Shown one piece after another: positions 1-13,316 of a stretch of 64,000 nucleotides of DNA. A program made the translations under genes and the position numbers. The notes beneath the pieces are model-generated. The model was not told where the DNA came from. It saw only the letters and a list, made by a program, of their open reading frames with translations, and made no database searches. Origin of the DNA: Embiotoca jacksoni (taxonomy: Eukaryota > Chordata > Actinopteri > Embiotocidae); NCBI GenBank assembly GCA_022577435.1, contig JAKOON010000041.1:445001-509000 (forward strand). The letters run 5' to 3'. Every line of letters begins with the position of its first letter. Position 1 is the stretch's first letter.

Positions 1-929
1 CACGTAAAATGCATCTGCAGAATTCTGCATGTAAAGATACTGTTGGATGTTTCATACTTCACTACCACACAGCACAATGGGCTGGAGACACGATTGTATA
101 TTTGAAGTCCGATTGGAATTTTGGTTTTGGAAAATATTAAATTTCCTCTTAGTTGCATTGAACTCTCTGAGCTTTTGGTGCATTCACTGCCATGTTGGAA
201 TGGCTAAACCAAGATATAATGCATACATTCAATGCTAATCACAAATCCTTTTTAAGTGCGAGTTATGTGCACATAACAATCATGCATAAATATATTAAAG
301 CTAATTATGAGGAATGTGTTGCAGATGATGCGCACACAAAACATGTCAGTAAAATAAACATTTCACCTAATTTTGTCGGTCCACGATTATAACATTGTGG
401 ATGGAATTGTACAGAAACACCCAAATAATATTTGCAATAATTGAAAAAGAAGTCGATCTTAACTTCAGTTTATTTTCTTCAGTTGTGTCTAAACAAAATG
501 TTTTTTGTCCCTCAGTTCCCCATTAAATAAAAAAGCTGAATCTTGTTTGATACTTTGAGTTTTCTTCAGTCCTGTAACTTCATCACTCACGGTGGCTCAC
601 AGTAGAAAGATGAAACAGCAAAAGTGTAAAATAACATTAAGTTCCTGCACATTTGGGGCCAAATCTCCAAATGGGGTTTCGGAACTACATTTGCTGTTTA
701 ACAGGGAAACAGTAGAACACAGAGGGATTATGTAAGTCAGTGCTGCAGCAGATAAATGTTGATTGATCTCGTGATGAGGGAGCTGGAGGGGACCGGGGCC
801 CCTGCTGCTTTCAGCCCGGGCTGACTGTGGAGCCAGTGCTGAAATAAGAGTGGAGAGCGGCCGGCGAGGCGTGGGCGCGCCGAGCGTTCGGCCATCAAAC
901 CCCAAAGGCCTCGTCAGCAAACCCCTCAT
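1..929. other. AT-rich intergenic sequence
   Basis: No gene, RNA or clear repeat. GC content rises at about 780-910, just before the pyrimidine tract. Confidence 0.5.
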
Positions 930-1690
930 TCTCCTTCTTTCCCTCCCCCCGCCCTCTTGTTGTCTTTCTCTTCTTTGTTTTCCTCTTCTCCTCTCCTTCT
1001 CTTCTTTGCTTCATTTCCTGCTTCATTTACCTCCTCTACTCTGGTCTATACTTACTTTACTCCTTCTATTCCTTCATGTTCCATTTTTTTTTTGCAATTC
1101 ATTATTTTTCTTTTCTTCTCTTTGGTTTTCCCCAATGACTTCTTTTGTCTCCTCCACATTTTTTTTTATTTTTTTTTATCCATGCGCTTCTTTCCTCCCT
1201 CATTTTATTTTTACCTGCTTCTTCTTCTCCCTCCATTCACTGCTCCCACTCTTTCTCCATCCCATATCCACCCTTTTTACCACCTCCTCTTCCTTCTCTT
1301 TGCCTTCTTTCTTTTATTTATTGCACTCTTTTCTTTTTCCCAGTCTTCGCCTACATCCTCACTACACGCCCTCTCCAGTCCTTCCTTCTATTACCTCCTC
1401 GTCTCTCGCCTGTACTTTCTTTCTTCCACTTTTTTTCTTCATCAATAATTATTATCCTGCTTATTTCCTTTTCTCCTTCCCTTCTCTTCGTCCTCATGTC
1501 ACTCTTTCTTCCCTCTTCTCCTGTCTTCTTCTTCCGCTCTTACCCCTGAATTCACCTCTCCCAGTCCCTATCTTCATCTTCCTCGCCCCCCTCCCCTACC
1601 CTCCTCTTTTTTTCCTTTCTTAGCTTCACTCCTTCTCCTCCATCCTCACCAGACCCCGTCCTCTTTCTCTTGTCCTCTCTTGTCTGGCAG
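930..1690 (+). repeat. Long pyrimidine (C/T) tract
   Basis: About 750 bp in which the + strand is overwhelmingly C and T, with irregular CTTCTT/TCCTCC units. Stop codons are rare because A and G are rare, so three overlapping frames of 134-257 codons stay open. Their Phe/Leu/Ser/Pro-only composition shows that they are not proteins. Confidence 0.85.
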
Positions 1691-3335
1691 GGCTTTCACT
1701 CCTCTCTCACTTCTCCACCACAGTGTGCAAACATTTTTGCATCCGTGGGCGAAACAAGAGAAAAACAGGCCGCATTATCTGAGGACGTCCCCGCAGCCAA
1801 ACTGTTTCCTCATCTGAGTTTGTGGAGGCGGACGAGAAACATTCCTGAAAATGTGAAACATTCAGATGAGGCTTATTAACGCCGGGGCTTTTCAAATGCT
1901 TTCAGTGTTCTGCAGAAACTTAGGAACTTTTGTGGTGGCTGAGCTATTGTCAGCGGACTGCTCATACAATTTGCATATTATGTGTTTAGACTGAGCAGCC
2001 TCACTGTGGTGTGTGCTGCTGTCAATGACCCACTGTATACAAGGCTCATCATATGATGCTTATTGTTGATTGATCATACATCGAGTTACATTGTTGAATA
2101 AAAGCCCTGATGAGCATTAATAGGAGATTTAACAGCTCACTCAGTATAACAGGTCCATCTGTAGAAGTGACAAAAAATATTTAACTGACAAAAATCTTAT
2201 AAAAAGATTCTAATGGGACAAAAACTCATATTTCAACAGTAGTGGAGGGAGATATTTTAATTTAGGAAAAGTGGTCATACAATAGTGAAGGAATGAATGA
2301 ACTTTTATTTAACTTTACGTTATAGCATTTAATGGCAAATTCCTCATGGGAAACAATATCATTTCCTTCCAGTAAGGAAGCGAGAGGGACATTTTATTTA
2401 TTTTAATAAATAATAATGAAAAATGTAAGGCAGTAAAAGATTAAAGAAAAAACTTAAGTATGTCCCAACTAGACCAGCACTTTATCAGCAGATGAAATTT
2501 GCTCAGTTATCACAAACTGTAGATGTTAAAAATTTCAGTTTCTTAAAGTACTGGAAGTACCTTTAATACTTGAGCACTTGTGATCGGATCTTACATTCCC
2601 ACTCTAAATGCAAATCAACCTGTACTTCACATAAGTAAACAAGTATTTACCAAACAGCTGTTTTATAGCCCAGCATTTCAGTTTGCAAATCTCTTTCTTT
2701 CCAGTTCACAGAATCACAAAGGACATTTTTTTTCTAATAAATAATTGTTTTGCTGAAGCAGAAGATGTCAGTAGAGTAGGTGACCTTTGTGGCCCAGGAT
2801 CTATTCGTCACAATTACAAAGTGTTGATCACAGATATTAATTATTATTTTATTGCATGGTAGTTCTATTAAATTTACAAGCATCTACAAATATTTAACAT
2901 GTGAGCACTGTAAAGTAAAACACATGGGTTCTTATAAAAACACGGCCTTAACACAAGGTGGAACAGTTAATGAGACCGTATTTCAGTGGCGCATGTTCAA
3001 AAATCCAAACCAAATATGTAATAAATTAGCAGAAACCAAAAGGTGGTGCGGAGACACGTGCACACATGCACGTCATGTTATTCAGGTTAGGTAACGTCCG
3101 TGTGAATTAACACGTTAGCAGTTAATTTCCTGTCAGCGCTCATCTCCAGGATCTGCAGAGACGGCTGATGATCTACGGCTAGTGACAAGGGACACCGTAA
3201 ATATGGCGTGTAAAATGTGAGACAGCCTCATTAGTCACAGCTTTCATTATGGCGTGACAGCACTGTGTGTGTCGATGTGCTAATGTGCCATCCTGTCATC
3301 ACTCCTCATGGACTATGTATGCACATGTATATTCA

Positions 3336-3338
<3 letters not shown>
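1691..3338. other. Intergenic, nothing recognised
   Basis: AT-rich sequence without coding potential or recognised repeat family. Confidence 0.5.

Positions 3339-3389
<51 letters not shown>
3339..3389 (+). repeat. (GT)n microsatellite
   Basis: About 25 uninterrupted GT units. Confidence 0.95.
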
Positions 3390-3390
<1 letters not shown>

Positions 3391-3603
3391 TCATTATTTG
3401 TGTTCAGGCATGGGGGGTAAGGAGGGGTGTTTAAAGGGGTTTCCCATTGACACCAGACTATCAGCGTGGCCTTAGTTACTCTATCAAACAATCTGTCACA
3501 TTAATGTGTGTGTTAATGTTTCTGTCAAACACTCCTGCTATTTATTCACACACTGATTATACATTAGTGAGGGGAGATGTTTCCTGTGTGATTGTCTTTC
3601 TCT

Positions 3604-3733
<130 letters not shown>

Positions 3734-4142
3734 AGGCTTCAGGGTTAAAACCAGGGCAGACTTAGGTTTAGTGGCACATGGACATGACAGCTAACTGCCA
3801 GTTCAGATACATGATGCCATGTAGACTATGAAGCTCAGCACATGAGCTGCTGCTGGGACAGAAGAGCAAAATTTCCATCTGCACTTTGCTGCAATAAGAA
3901 TATTTGCACTATGAAACGTGTGTAATGGCACAGCGGTGCTGTTCATTCGCTGTCTGGGCCGCACATGAAACAGAACCCAGCAGGATTTCCGCAGTCGAGC
4001 CGAGCTGTTCAGTGTGATGTCACATCAGCCAGACCACAGCAGTGTGATGTGGAACAGAGGTGGACGGGGACGATGACTGTACACTTTCAGCTCTGACACT
4101 TGGCTCTGGAACTTTAAAGAGGCAGCAACATGTTACTATGTT

Positions 4143-4145
4143 TGT

Positions 4146-4176
<31 letters not shown>

Positions 4177-4186
4177 GGGGGGGGGG
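4143..4186 (+). repeat. (TG)n followed by a 27-base G run
   Basis: TG units at 4143-4160 lead into an uninterrupted G run at 4160-4186. Confidence 0.95.
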
Positions 4187-7100
4187 CTACTGTCTGTATA
4201 TGCACATATAGTCTGTGTACTGACACACAGCCACAGAGGACATTACAAATAGCTGAAAACACCTCATGAGCTCAACATATTACATGTTTGTTAGAGGACA
4301 TCATTCTGTATATATAAGTTATGTTTAAACGCACTGATTTTGGAAACAGAAAATTCTGTGAAGAACTACAGGGTCACTGAGCACCCAAAGAGACTGATTA
4401 GCAGTGATTTTATCGGCTTCCTGTCTAAATTTCCATTGATCTGTCACAGTACATATGTATAAATCCTTTGGCAGTCAAAGAGGCTGCTTGTAACCAAGAG
4501 GTTACGGAACTTAAATAATAATTTAGATGAGCCAACCCAATTTAACTGGTATTTGAAGTTGTTTTAGCATAAAGTTCTGAAGACTACATGAACCCAAAAT
4601 GTTTTCAACCCCTTTCATTGACATGTTAGTACTAGACAGTTAGAGTGACTTAGGAAAACAATACCTTCTTTTCAGTCCAGCATTTTGGAAATGATGTGTG
4701 ATTACTTTCTTTAAAATGAGAGTGATGTGGAAAGGATCTTTTTGGTAAAGTACTGCTGGAGCTGTGGAGTTAGCCTAGCTTAGCATAAAGACTAGCGGCA
4801 GAGGGAAACAGCTAGCCTGGCTTTATCTAAAGTGAAAAAATATATCTACCAAAACTTCTGGAGTTCTCTAAGTAATATTATGTATCTTGTTGATACATAA
4901 AGAGAAGTGTAGCAATTTGTGGGTGAAATGTGACTCGTATGTGAGAGCAATTTATTTTCTTTTACATCTAAAAAGGCAACTGGCGTCAAAAGTTTAACAC
5001 GCTGGTAGACATGTGTTTGAACTTTGTCATTTTTCTCTAAAGCAGATTCTTAAAAGATTTTCAGTTTTTTGCTCGGTGAACTCAGAACTTTTACGCAGAC
5101 CAGTAACATAGAGCAGTTTTACCCCCCCAACTAAATGACTGTTGAGACATGATACAAGGCATGTCTCTGTATAACAGAGGTTTCTCATTCTACAGTTTTC
5201 CTCTTTTATCCATTACCCTGGTAGCTCTCTTTTCATTTCCTCCATTTTGGACCGATATCAGAGCGTTTCCACTTTGCTTTCATGTTTCACACTGCAGGCG
5301 ATGAAAGCTGTCAATCTGGGATGCAACAAAGATAACAGTCATGGTGGCAGGAGAGCTGCACTGAGGGAAGAATTATGGATTTAAGAGAGTGACTCTTAGA
5401 ATAAAAGGGCAGGCTAATGATCTCCCACCTCAAGAAAAATGGGATTAGTGTGTGTTTGGGTGGGCGCTGGCATGATGGTTGGACAGACTCTGGGCAGGAC
5501 ACACTGAGGAACCTGCTGCTCACCGTAAAAGCAGCTCTGGATCAAAGCTGAACACCTGATATTCAGTGTGCGCTGCGGCTTTGAGTTTGTTGCCACAGGT
5601 CCTGTCCAGATAGATTTAACAAAAGCAACATCAGAAAAGGTAAATATTGCATCTATTTCCCAAGCTTAGTATATTTTTATAGTGTGTTGTGCATATTTGT
5701 TATAATTCACAGTTGGCCTCAGGATGTTCTGTAATGATCCTGCACACCACTGTCACACTTCACCACTGTCTTCCATTCCTGTTGTTGCAGCATTAATCTG
5801 ACCCTCCACAACAATACAACAGTCTCACAATGTGATATGATGCGATGGAAAGTCATAGAAATGTTAAAACGAGTGTGGGAAGCCTTGACGGAAGATCTCT
5901 AAAAATATATGCTCTCCCTAAAAAAAACAAAAAAACAAATGAGTGTGCTATTGTGAACGCACGTCAGGAGAGGATTCTGTCGGGATTAATGTTGGCTATT
6001 CCTGGATGATGAGGCTGTTTGTTTGGAGTAATTTACTGGTTAAAAATTGTTCTCTGGTGTTGCTTAAATGGACAAGATGCATTGACGCTACAGGATGGAT
6101 GGAGGTTGGGTAGGAGTGATGTGGGTGAGGTATTAGCACACATCCATCCATGTATTATTAAAGATTATGTACTATTCTTAAATATGCGACTCCCTAAAAT
6201 GTCCAAGGATACTGTTTATTCAATAATTTGGTCCACAGCAAGAAAACCTGACCTCTCCGAGCCACAGGTCAATGACACGTGCTGCTCATGTTCATGGATA
6301 AATCATTCTGATGTTGCTGCTTCACTCGCTTGTTGTACCAGCCAAGTATTCCAATTAATTTCATATTTCCAATATTCCACGTGTACCTTTTAATGTGAAA
6401 ATGAGGTTTGGGGGATGGGCATGTACACATTTATGTGTTTTCATCCCATTACAGATATCACCTTTAAAGTTTCAAGATGGCGACCTTTTAGCTTGAACTG
6501 TATTTTAGGAATCAGAGAGAGGTTGTAGGGAAATTGAAATACGGTCATAAAGCAGAGTTAGGGAGCAACAATTGTGTTGCTGTGGCAGGAAACTTGCATG
6601 TTTTCAGCACGCTAGCAGGTGTGCTGTCATGCTGGAGAACCAAACTGCCGTTGTGACACAGTTTGGCCAAATATTTGCCTGCAGACACCTCAGAATGTCA
6701 CGGGAGAACTCAACGTTGACAGTCTGATCCTCTGGAACAATTTCACAGAGCACAAATCTGTGAAGGTCAAAGAAAACCCACCTTGATGCTCCTGACCTGA
6801 TACACAAATGGCTAAAAAAAAAAAACACCTCACCCGACTTATTGCTTCATTGCTTTCGGCTTCCTGAAGCATATAAAGGGTCTTCGTTACTAATATCAAC
6901 AGTTTGACACAAAATTTGATGTGCCCTCTCTGCTCAGGTTTTTGGTCCATTGTGAAATCGCAAATTTCACCAAAATTTATCACCAAGACTTAATCAAGCA
7001 ATGTAACAAGGGAAAACTTATTCAGAGGTTATTGCTTCCACCTGCTGCCTGCACGTTACCATGCTGCACTCTGTTCGTGTCTCTGAGCTGATCCCTCCTA

Positions 7101-9349
7101 GTAGGTATTTTATACACAGTTAACAACAACAACTAACCATAATATAATCAGAATTTTTAGATTATTTTTGAGGTTGTTGTTTTTTAAATACAACTATATA
7201 TTGTTATTATTATTATTCATTTTTAAAATGGCTTTTCATGAAAAGTTTTAATATAAAAAAAATATATAAAACACAACAGGATAAAACTTCTTTTGAAAAA
7301 TTATTAAAAAGAAAATGACGTTGTATTCAAGGAGCCCCCTGGTGGTTCATGCCAGGCTGACATCCTCCTTTCCCAGAGTGAATCTGTAGACCACATTAAA
7401 TGTCCTATTAGGTGTTTAAGCAGTTGATAGAGCTGTGACGTAACCTCCATCATACTGACTGGATGGTGGCTGACATTTAATATGACTTCAGATATATGAG
7501 ACATTGAAAGTCCTTAATAAGTCTTTCGGTGCTCCATCTGTGATCAGTCAAAGTCAGCAGTATATATGTGGGGACAGCCATCAGTGTTTACTGATGTGTC
7601 TCTTGAAAATGGGTCAGGTCTAAATTCAATACTATATTTGCTTACTCACTTTGACAGTTGCACACTCATCATCTCCCTTCACCCCACTCACACACAAAAT
7701 ACCCATATGCAGTATTTGCATGCCCACACTTCACTTGCTGGACTCCCACACAGAGAAAATATGTGGGCTACAAAAGCAAACTGTATCCAGTGTGGGTTTT
7801 GTCTTGATGACTGTTACAATTAAGCAGTTAAGGAAATAACTGTAGGCCTATATTCTCTCACATTAAACTGGTGGTAGTGGTTTAACCTGAAAGTCAACTA
7901 GCTTGTATTCCAAAGAGAGTAACCCTGATGCTGTATTGTCAGGTTCATATGTTATACATTATATTATACTGAATATTCACTGTGTCCAGTTATTCTATCA
8001 AAGTTTACCTTGAAGGAAGTCAACTTTCTAACTTCCCTGAACTACAGTACCATTTTTTTGTACAGAAGGCCACACTGGTCACATTGCAATGGTTTGCCCC
8101 AATTATTAATTAATTATGTTGTGGCATCAAGATTGAATATTTTGTTTTCTTGAGATCACAAAATATGGATTTGTGAATTAGAAATCGGCCAAATTGTCTT
8201 TTTGGTGATCATTGAATAAAGTAGAAGAGATTTTAAAATGTAATCTAAAACCAGAAGAACTAAAGATTCCTCTTTGATCTAATCTAATAATGTTGTAAAT
8301 AAACTGTTACATTATTATCAAAGTATAAATACCTTAATCTTGATCAACCACTGAGAGTCAAAATATCAGTTACTGTACTGTAGGCATATTTGAGGGACAG
8401 TTCAGGGATTTTCCCTGGTCTGCTTCTAGGTAGGTGGTAAGTTACAATAACTGTGTTTATGTCACATGTAAGCAAAGGAACACTGTGCTCCTGATTATCA
8501 TATCACACTCTCAGGAGTTTTAAAGTTCTCAAAAGAAGACAGTTCTGTTTATGCTCAGATCCCTAAAACATTGTTTTAAACCATGTTGGTAGCTTGGCTC
8601 AAGATGATGCTCTGGTCAACCAGAAGTGGGTTGAGTGGCATTCAGTTTTGAACAGACATTTATGGATGAATCCTTATGACAATTACGGTGACTTTTTTGT
8701 TTTTCAGTGAAGTGTCGTGACAACAATGGACAACAATCCCCTAAAAATGAAATGCAACCAAATACCTACAAAACTAAGCAGTACTTTGTATTTAATGCCA
8801 GTTAGCAAATGCTAAACATGAGCATGATTTTTTTGTTGTTTATCTTAAGAAAACACTTGGTCACCAAATCATTTCTAAACGTACGGACTTATTTTGATGT
8901 CCTTTTGGGCTGGTTTGATCCAGACATCTTGGTTCCAAGGACAGGAAATCGTATTGCCCGAGCATACAATTATATTTTAGGCAATAATATTCTTCAAACG
9001 TCGGGTCAGTGCCAGGGGAAGACCTTTTCCTGTGTCAGCATTACAAACAGATGGTGTTCCCACTTTGGCATGGAGGCCTGCACAGAGACCCTGTACACAC
9101 CTGGCGTTAAGGTCCGATCTGATCAGTCCCGGTGTGTTCACATCCCCAGTGGTCACCTAAAAGTACAGGTGTGAACACACCCAGGACATACTGAGATCCA
9201 ATCTGCTCCGGCCACATTCAGAGGTGTGGCCACCTTCTTTTAGCAGAGTGTACACAACGTGTCCTAAATGCGTCTCCAATGAAGCTGGAAGCAAGCCTAC
9301 TCAGCTGATGTCCTCTAAAATAAGCAATGCAAATAAATGCAGCTCATTT
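4187..9349. other. Intergenic, AT-rich, small repeat fragments only
   Basis: A fragment at about 4760-4830 (AGCTTAGCATAAAGACT and GGAAACAGCTAGCCTGGC) has the look of an abundant teleost dispersed repeat. Frames such as 6019-6393 and 8809-9174 show no similarity that I recognise and no splice context. Confidence 0.45.
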
Positions 9350-9510
9350 TAAAGCTGACCACGTGTGATCCAATCACGCCAGGATGAATCAGGATGGATG
9401 GCTAATGCACACGGGGTCAAAGGGAGCCCTGACTTCAATCCTATCCAACACCTCTGGGGTGAACTGGGATGAAAAGCCCAGTTAGCCTCAGTGTTTGAAC
9501 TGATTATTGC
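9350..9510 (+). mobile_element. Tc1-like transposase relic fragment
   Basis: Reading + at about 9425-9475 gives SPDFNPIQHLWGELG, close to the conserved SPDLNPIEHLW block of Tc1/mariner transposases. Only about 150 bp can be recognised, and no terminal repeats are seen. Confidence 0.5.
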
Positions 9511-10870
9511 TCTCTGTTGAATGACAGAAAATATGAATTTCTGCCCACGATGATGCAACATCCCTTTGTCTTTCCTCTATACAGCCCACAACTTTTAAAT
9601 AATATTATTCAAATCTTGCGGACAGTCATGGAAATCTCCGTGACAGGTGTGTTGAATCAAAAACTAAAGAAAATAATCCTGCACTTTGTCTATCCGTTCA
9701 ACTCACTTGATTAACACAATGTTTCAGTCCTCAGATGTTCGCCAGGAAGAAATGCATACAGACAAATAGCACCATGCAAACTGCATCCTATGAAGGCTGT
9801 AGGCTTTTCCCCTAGAAAAAAGGAACATCAATCATTTGTAACTCCTATTATATTCTTCTTGATAAAGAGTAAAATGCATTTGTAGCCCTGTCTTTATACA
9901 ACATAGCCCCAGATATGTATCACAGCTCTCAGGCTACAACGATTTAAAAAAAAAAAAAAAAAAAAGACAATTCCTTTCTCAGTTTTCTCTCTTTTTTCTT
10001 TTAACATTTTCACCTCTTGACACACACACACACACACATGCACAGACCGGTGAGGCTGACCATGTGGGCGTCTGACCGAATAAATAGTGCTGGTATTGAC
10101 AGTCTTCATTGATGAGTATTCTGATTAATGTGAAGGCTGTGTGTGTGAACGTGACACACCGGAGCTGTTTAAACAGCTGTTTCATTAGTCGCACCTTAGT
10201 TAGATGTGAAGACACGGAACTAAAAGCTTGAAAGCAGAATTAATCACATATGAGTGCCACTCATTCACTTTCATGATTTGTACTATTATTGATGCTGGTA
10301 GCGATTGAAACGTATGAAACGTGCAGCAGCAGCAGTGATGATGAAAGTGTCTGTTAAGCAGGTTTATACGGTGAAACAGCGTTAGTCGGTTTAGTAAGTC
10401 TTAAACAAAATGATAAAAAGTCTAAAAGGTAAAATAAGAGGAGCCGAAGAATAAAACTATAATATAAAATCAAAACCACAGAGAAGGTAACAGTATTGAA
10501 AATCTGGAAACCAGGTCCACTGTAAAAAAACGTAACGTGAAATTCACAGTAATTAACTGGCAGCCATTGATAAGTAACTTGCTAAATAAAATCACAGTAA
10601 TTTACTGTAAATAAATCACAGTAAGTTACTTGTCAGATGCTAGTTATTTGCCAAGAAAATGATCACAGACTTCATCAGTTTAAACTTTTGAAATGTAGGC
10701 CTCCTGCTCCAATGTCAGCTGCTGTGTGTATTTTATTATTTAAATGTATATTATATCATATGACATTAGCACTGTACAATATGTAAGCGTATTTATGTCC
10801 TATATTTGCAACATTAAAAAAATACGAGTATGGAAATGATGAGACTACAGCCAGGCTAGCAGCAGTGTGA
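9511..10870. other. Intergenic, nothing recognised
   Basis: A run at about 9944-9964 and short CA units at 10021-10037 are the only simple repeats. Confidence 0.5.
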
Positions 10871-11130
10871 GGCTGTGCTTTGAGCTAAATCCTGATGTTA
10901 GCATGCTAATTGTTAATATTTGTACCAAACTACATGAAAATCCATCCAACAGTTATTGAGACATTTACCCAAAACCACGGATGTGAATGTCATCATAAAG
11001 GTCAGAGGATCGTTTGAATTTATCATCTAGGAACAATGAGTATCTGAGCCAAATTTTATTGTAGTTCAACAAGATATTTCAGTAAATGACAACCTGCTGG
11101 TGGCTCTTAAGTAGCCTGGTATTACTAGAC
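10871..11130 (+). repeat. Dispersed teleost repeat fragment
   Basis: Contains GTTAGCATGCTAAT, ATCCATCCAACAGTTATTGA and AAGGTCAGAGGATC, phrases of an abundant fish repeat. The reverse complement of the same family recurs at 44150-44430. Confidence 0.55.
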
Positions 11131-11816
11131 CCAAATTCACTGCTTCATCAGGGTCTGGTACATTGCATTGCCCCGTAATGGGCTTAGATTTTGGGTTAAT
11201 CTGGTTGAGTGGTTGAGCAAATCGTAATGTGAACAAGGTTTCCAGGCTATCACCTCAGTAAAGATTGAAGTTGTAAGAAGCAGGCACACGGAGAAAGACT
11301 AGTGATTAAAATATCAGGATTCATCCTCTGGAAACAAGGAACATCTGCACAGCAATTCATTGCAATTCATCCCTTTTATTGAGGTATTTAAGTCCACACC
11401 AAAAAGGTGGCGCAAGTGATCAGCCTTCATTGCTATAGCCCTAAACCAAAGACTTAATGAAATGATCATCACAACAGTAATACTATATGAACTCAAAATG
11501 TGTATGATGGAACAATTAAGATGGAAATTACTGATTGTGTTTGTAATGGTTTTAGAAATGTTTTTCAATCTTAAGATCAAATTGTTTAATTATATATCCA
11601 TCGAACAAAAGACAAATATGAGTAATTTGGATAACTTTAGATTGCCACTCTTCAAATATATAGATGTCAGGAGTCGTTTCACTCATTTCAGAATGTTGAG
11701 CACTGAAAATACTTTGCAGTATCTATTTCTAACGTCAGTAGCAGCAAGGTCAGTGAACTCAGTAAACGATAGACTTTTCAAAAGTCTGATACCATGAAGT
11801 CCCTATTACACACACT

Positions 11817-11818
<2 letters not shown>

Positions 11819-11874
<56 letters not shown>
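11819..11874 (+). repeat. (CA)n microsatellite
   Basis: 28 CA units, oriented opposite to the TG array 107 bp downstream. Confidence 0.95.
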
Positions 11875-11879
<5 letters not shown>

Positions 11880-11978
11880 GAAAGTATATTCCACCAAAGG
11901 TTCCTAATTTCTGTTTTCTGTCTATCAACTTTCTCCACCCACAAAGGGACTTTACAAGATCAAACAGACCAGAACATG

Positions 11979-12635
<657 letters not shown>

Positions 12636-12659
12636 TTCCGGAATCAAAACCAAATATGG
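12636..12659 (+). promoter_or_regulatory. egr2: Upstream ETS + CArG composite element (ternary complex type)
   Basis: TTCCGGAA (palindromic ETS core, 12636-12643) is followed six bases later by a perfect CArG box CCAAATATGG (12650-12659). ETS next to CArG is the classic arrangement bound by SRF with Elk-type ternary complex factors in EGR promoters. It lies about 480 bp upstream of the predicted start site. A (CT)14 tract sits just upstream at 12567-12594. Function is inferred from motif match only. Confidence 0.6.
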
Positions 12660-13039
12660 TGCATGGAGGTTGTTAAAGGGTGTTCCCCTTCTCACCGGAT
12701 TCAACCTTCTATGGGTTCAGGAGCTCAACCGGAATTCCTCTTTTGATATCGGAGCGCAGTCACATAGGTTAGAAGATACACGAGACTGTAACTGTAAAAA
12801 ATGAATGAAAAATTATAAGAAAGGAGAATAAGTTAGACCTGTGTCTGCTTGTTGTGTGTGTGTTGTTGGTTTGTAGTTTTGCGGCAGTTTTTTGCTGTTT
12901 AGCAGCGGATGGAAAAAGTCGGTGTTATCTGTGGTGGCTCTCCATTAACAAGTGATTCCCTTTGAAATCGTCACGGAGCCTCCCAGCCAATCACTGTCGG
13001 CAGCGCCTCTCCGCTCTCCGCTCTCACAGCCCTCCCACT

Positions 13040-13120
13040 CCATATATGGGCAATGACGTAACGGCCGCGTTCAAAAGGTTCCCCATATATACATACTAGA
13101 GGCACGGCCCCCGTTCCCGT
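13040..13120 (+). promoter_or_regulatory. egr2: egr2 proximal promoter: CArG box, CRE-like site and TATA box
   Basis: A perfect CArG/serum response element CCATATATGG lies at 13040-13049. It is followed by a CRE-like TGACGTAA at 13054-13061 and a TATATA at 13086-13091. With usual TATA spacing, transcription would start near 13115-13120, leaving a 5' UTR of about 200 bp before the ATG at 13317. This SRE-CRE-TATA order is what is expected for an immediate-early gene driven by SRF and CREB. The start site is inferred. Confidence 0.75.
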
Positions 13121-13316
13121 TACTTTACACGGTTTGAAGTTTGTCACCAGAGCGCATGAAGCGCATCAGAGACACGAAGCTCATCCTCTCACACGGTGAC
13201 CGACAGAAAGATGCAGTGGTGACCCCCGCTCTGCAGGGTTACACACTCTCAGCCTGTTCCTGATAAGCTTTGAAGAGACCAACAGAAAAACGACTTTTTC
13301 TTTTCTTTTCTTCACG

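Noticed and set aside
850..1623. 257-codon + frame
   Set aside because: Composition is almost only Phe, Leu, Ser and Pro because it lies in the pyrimidine tract; no domain and no splice context.
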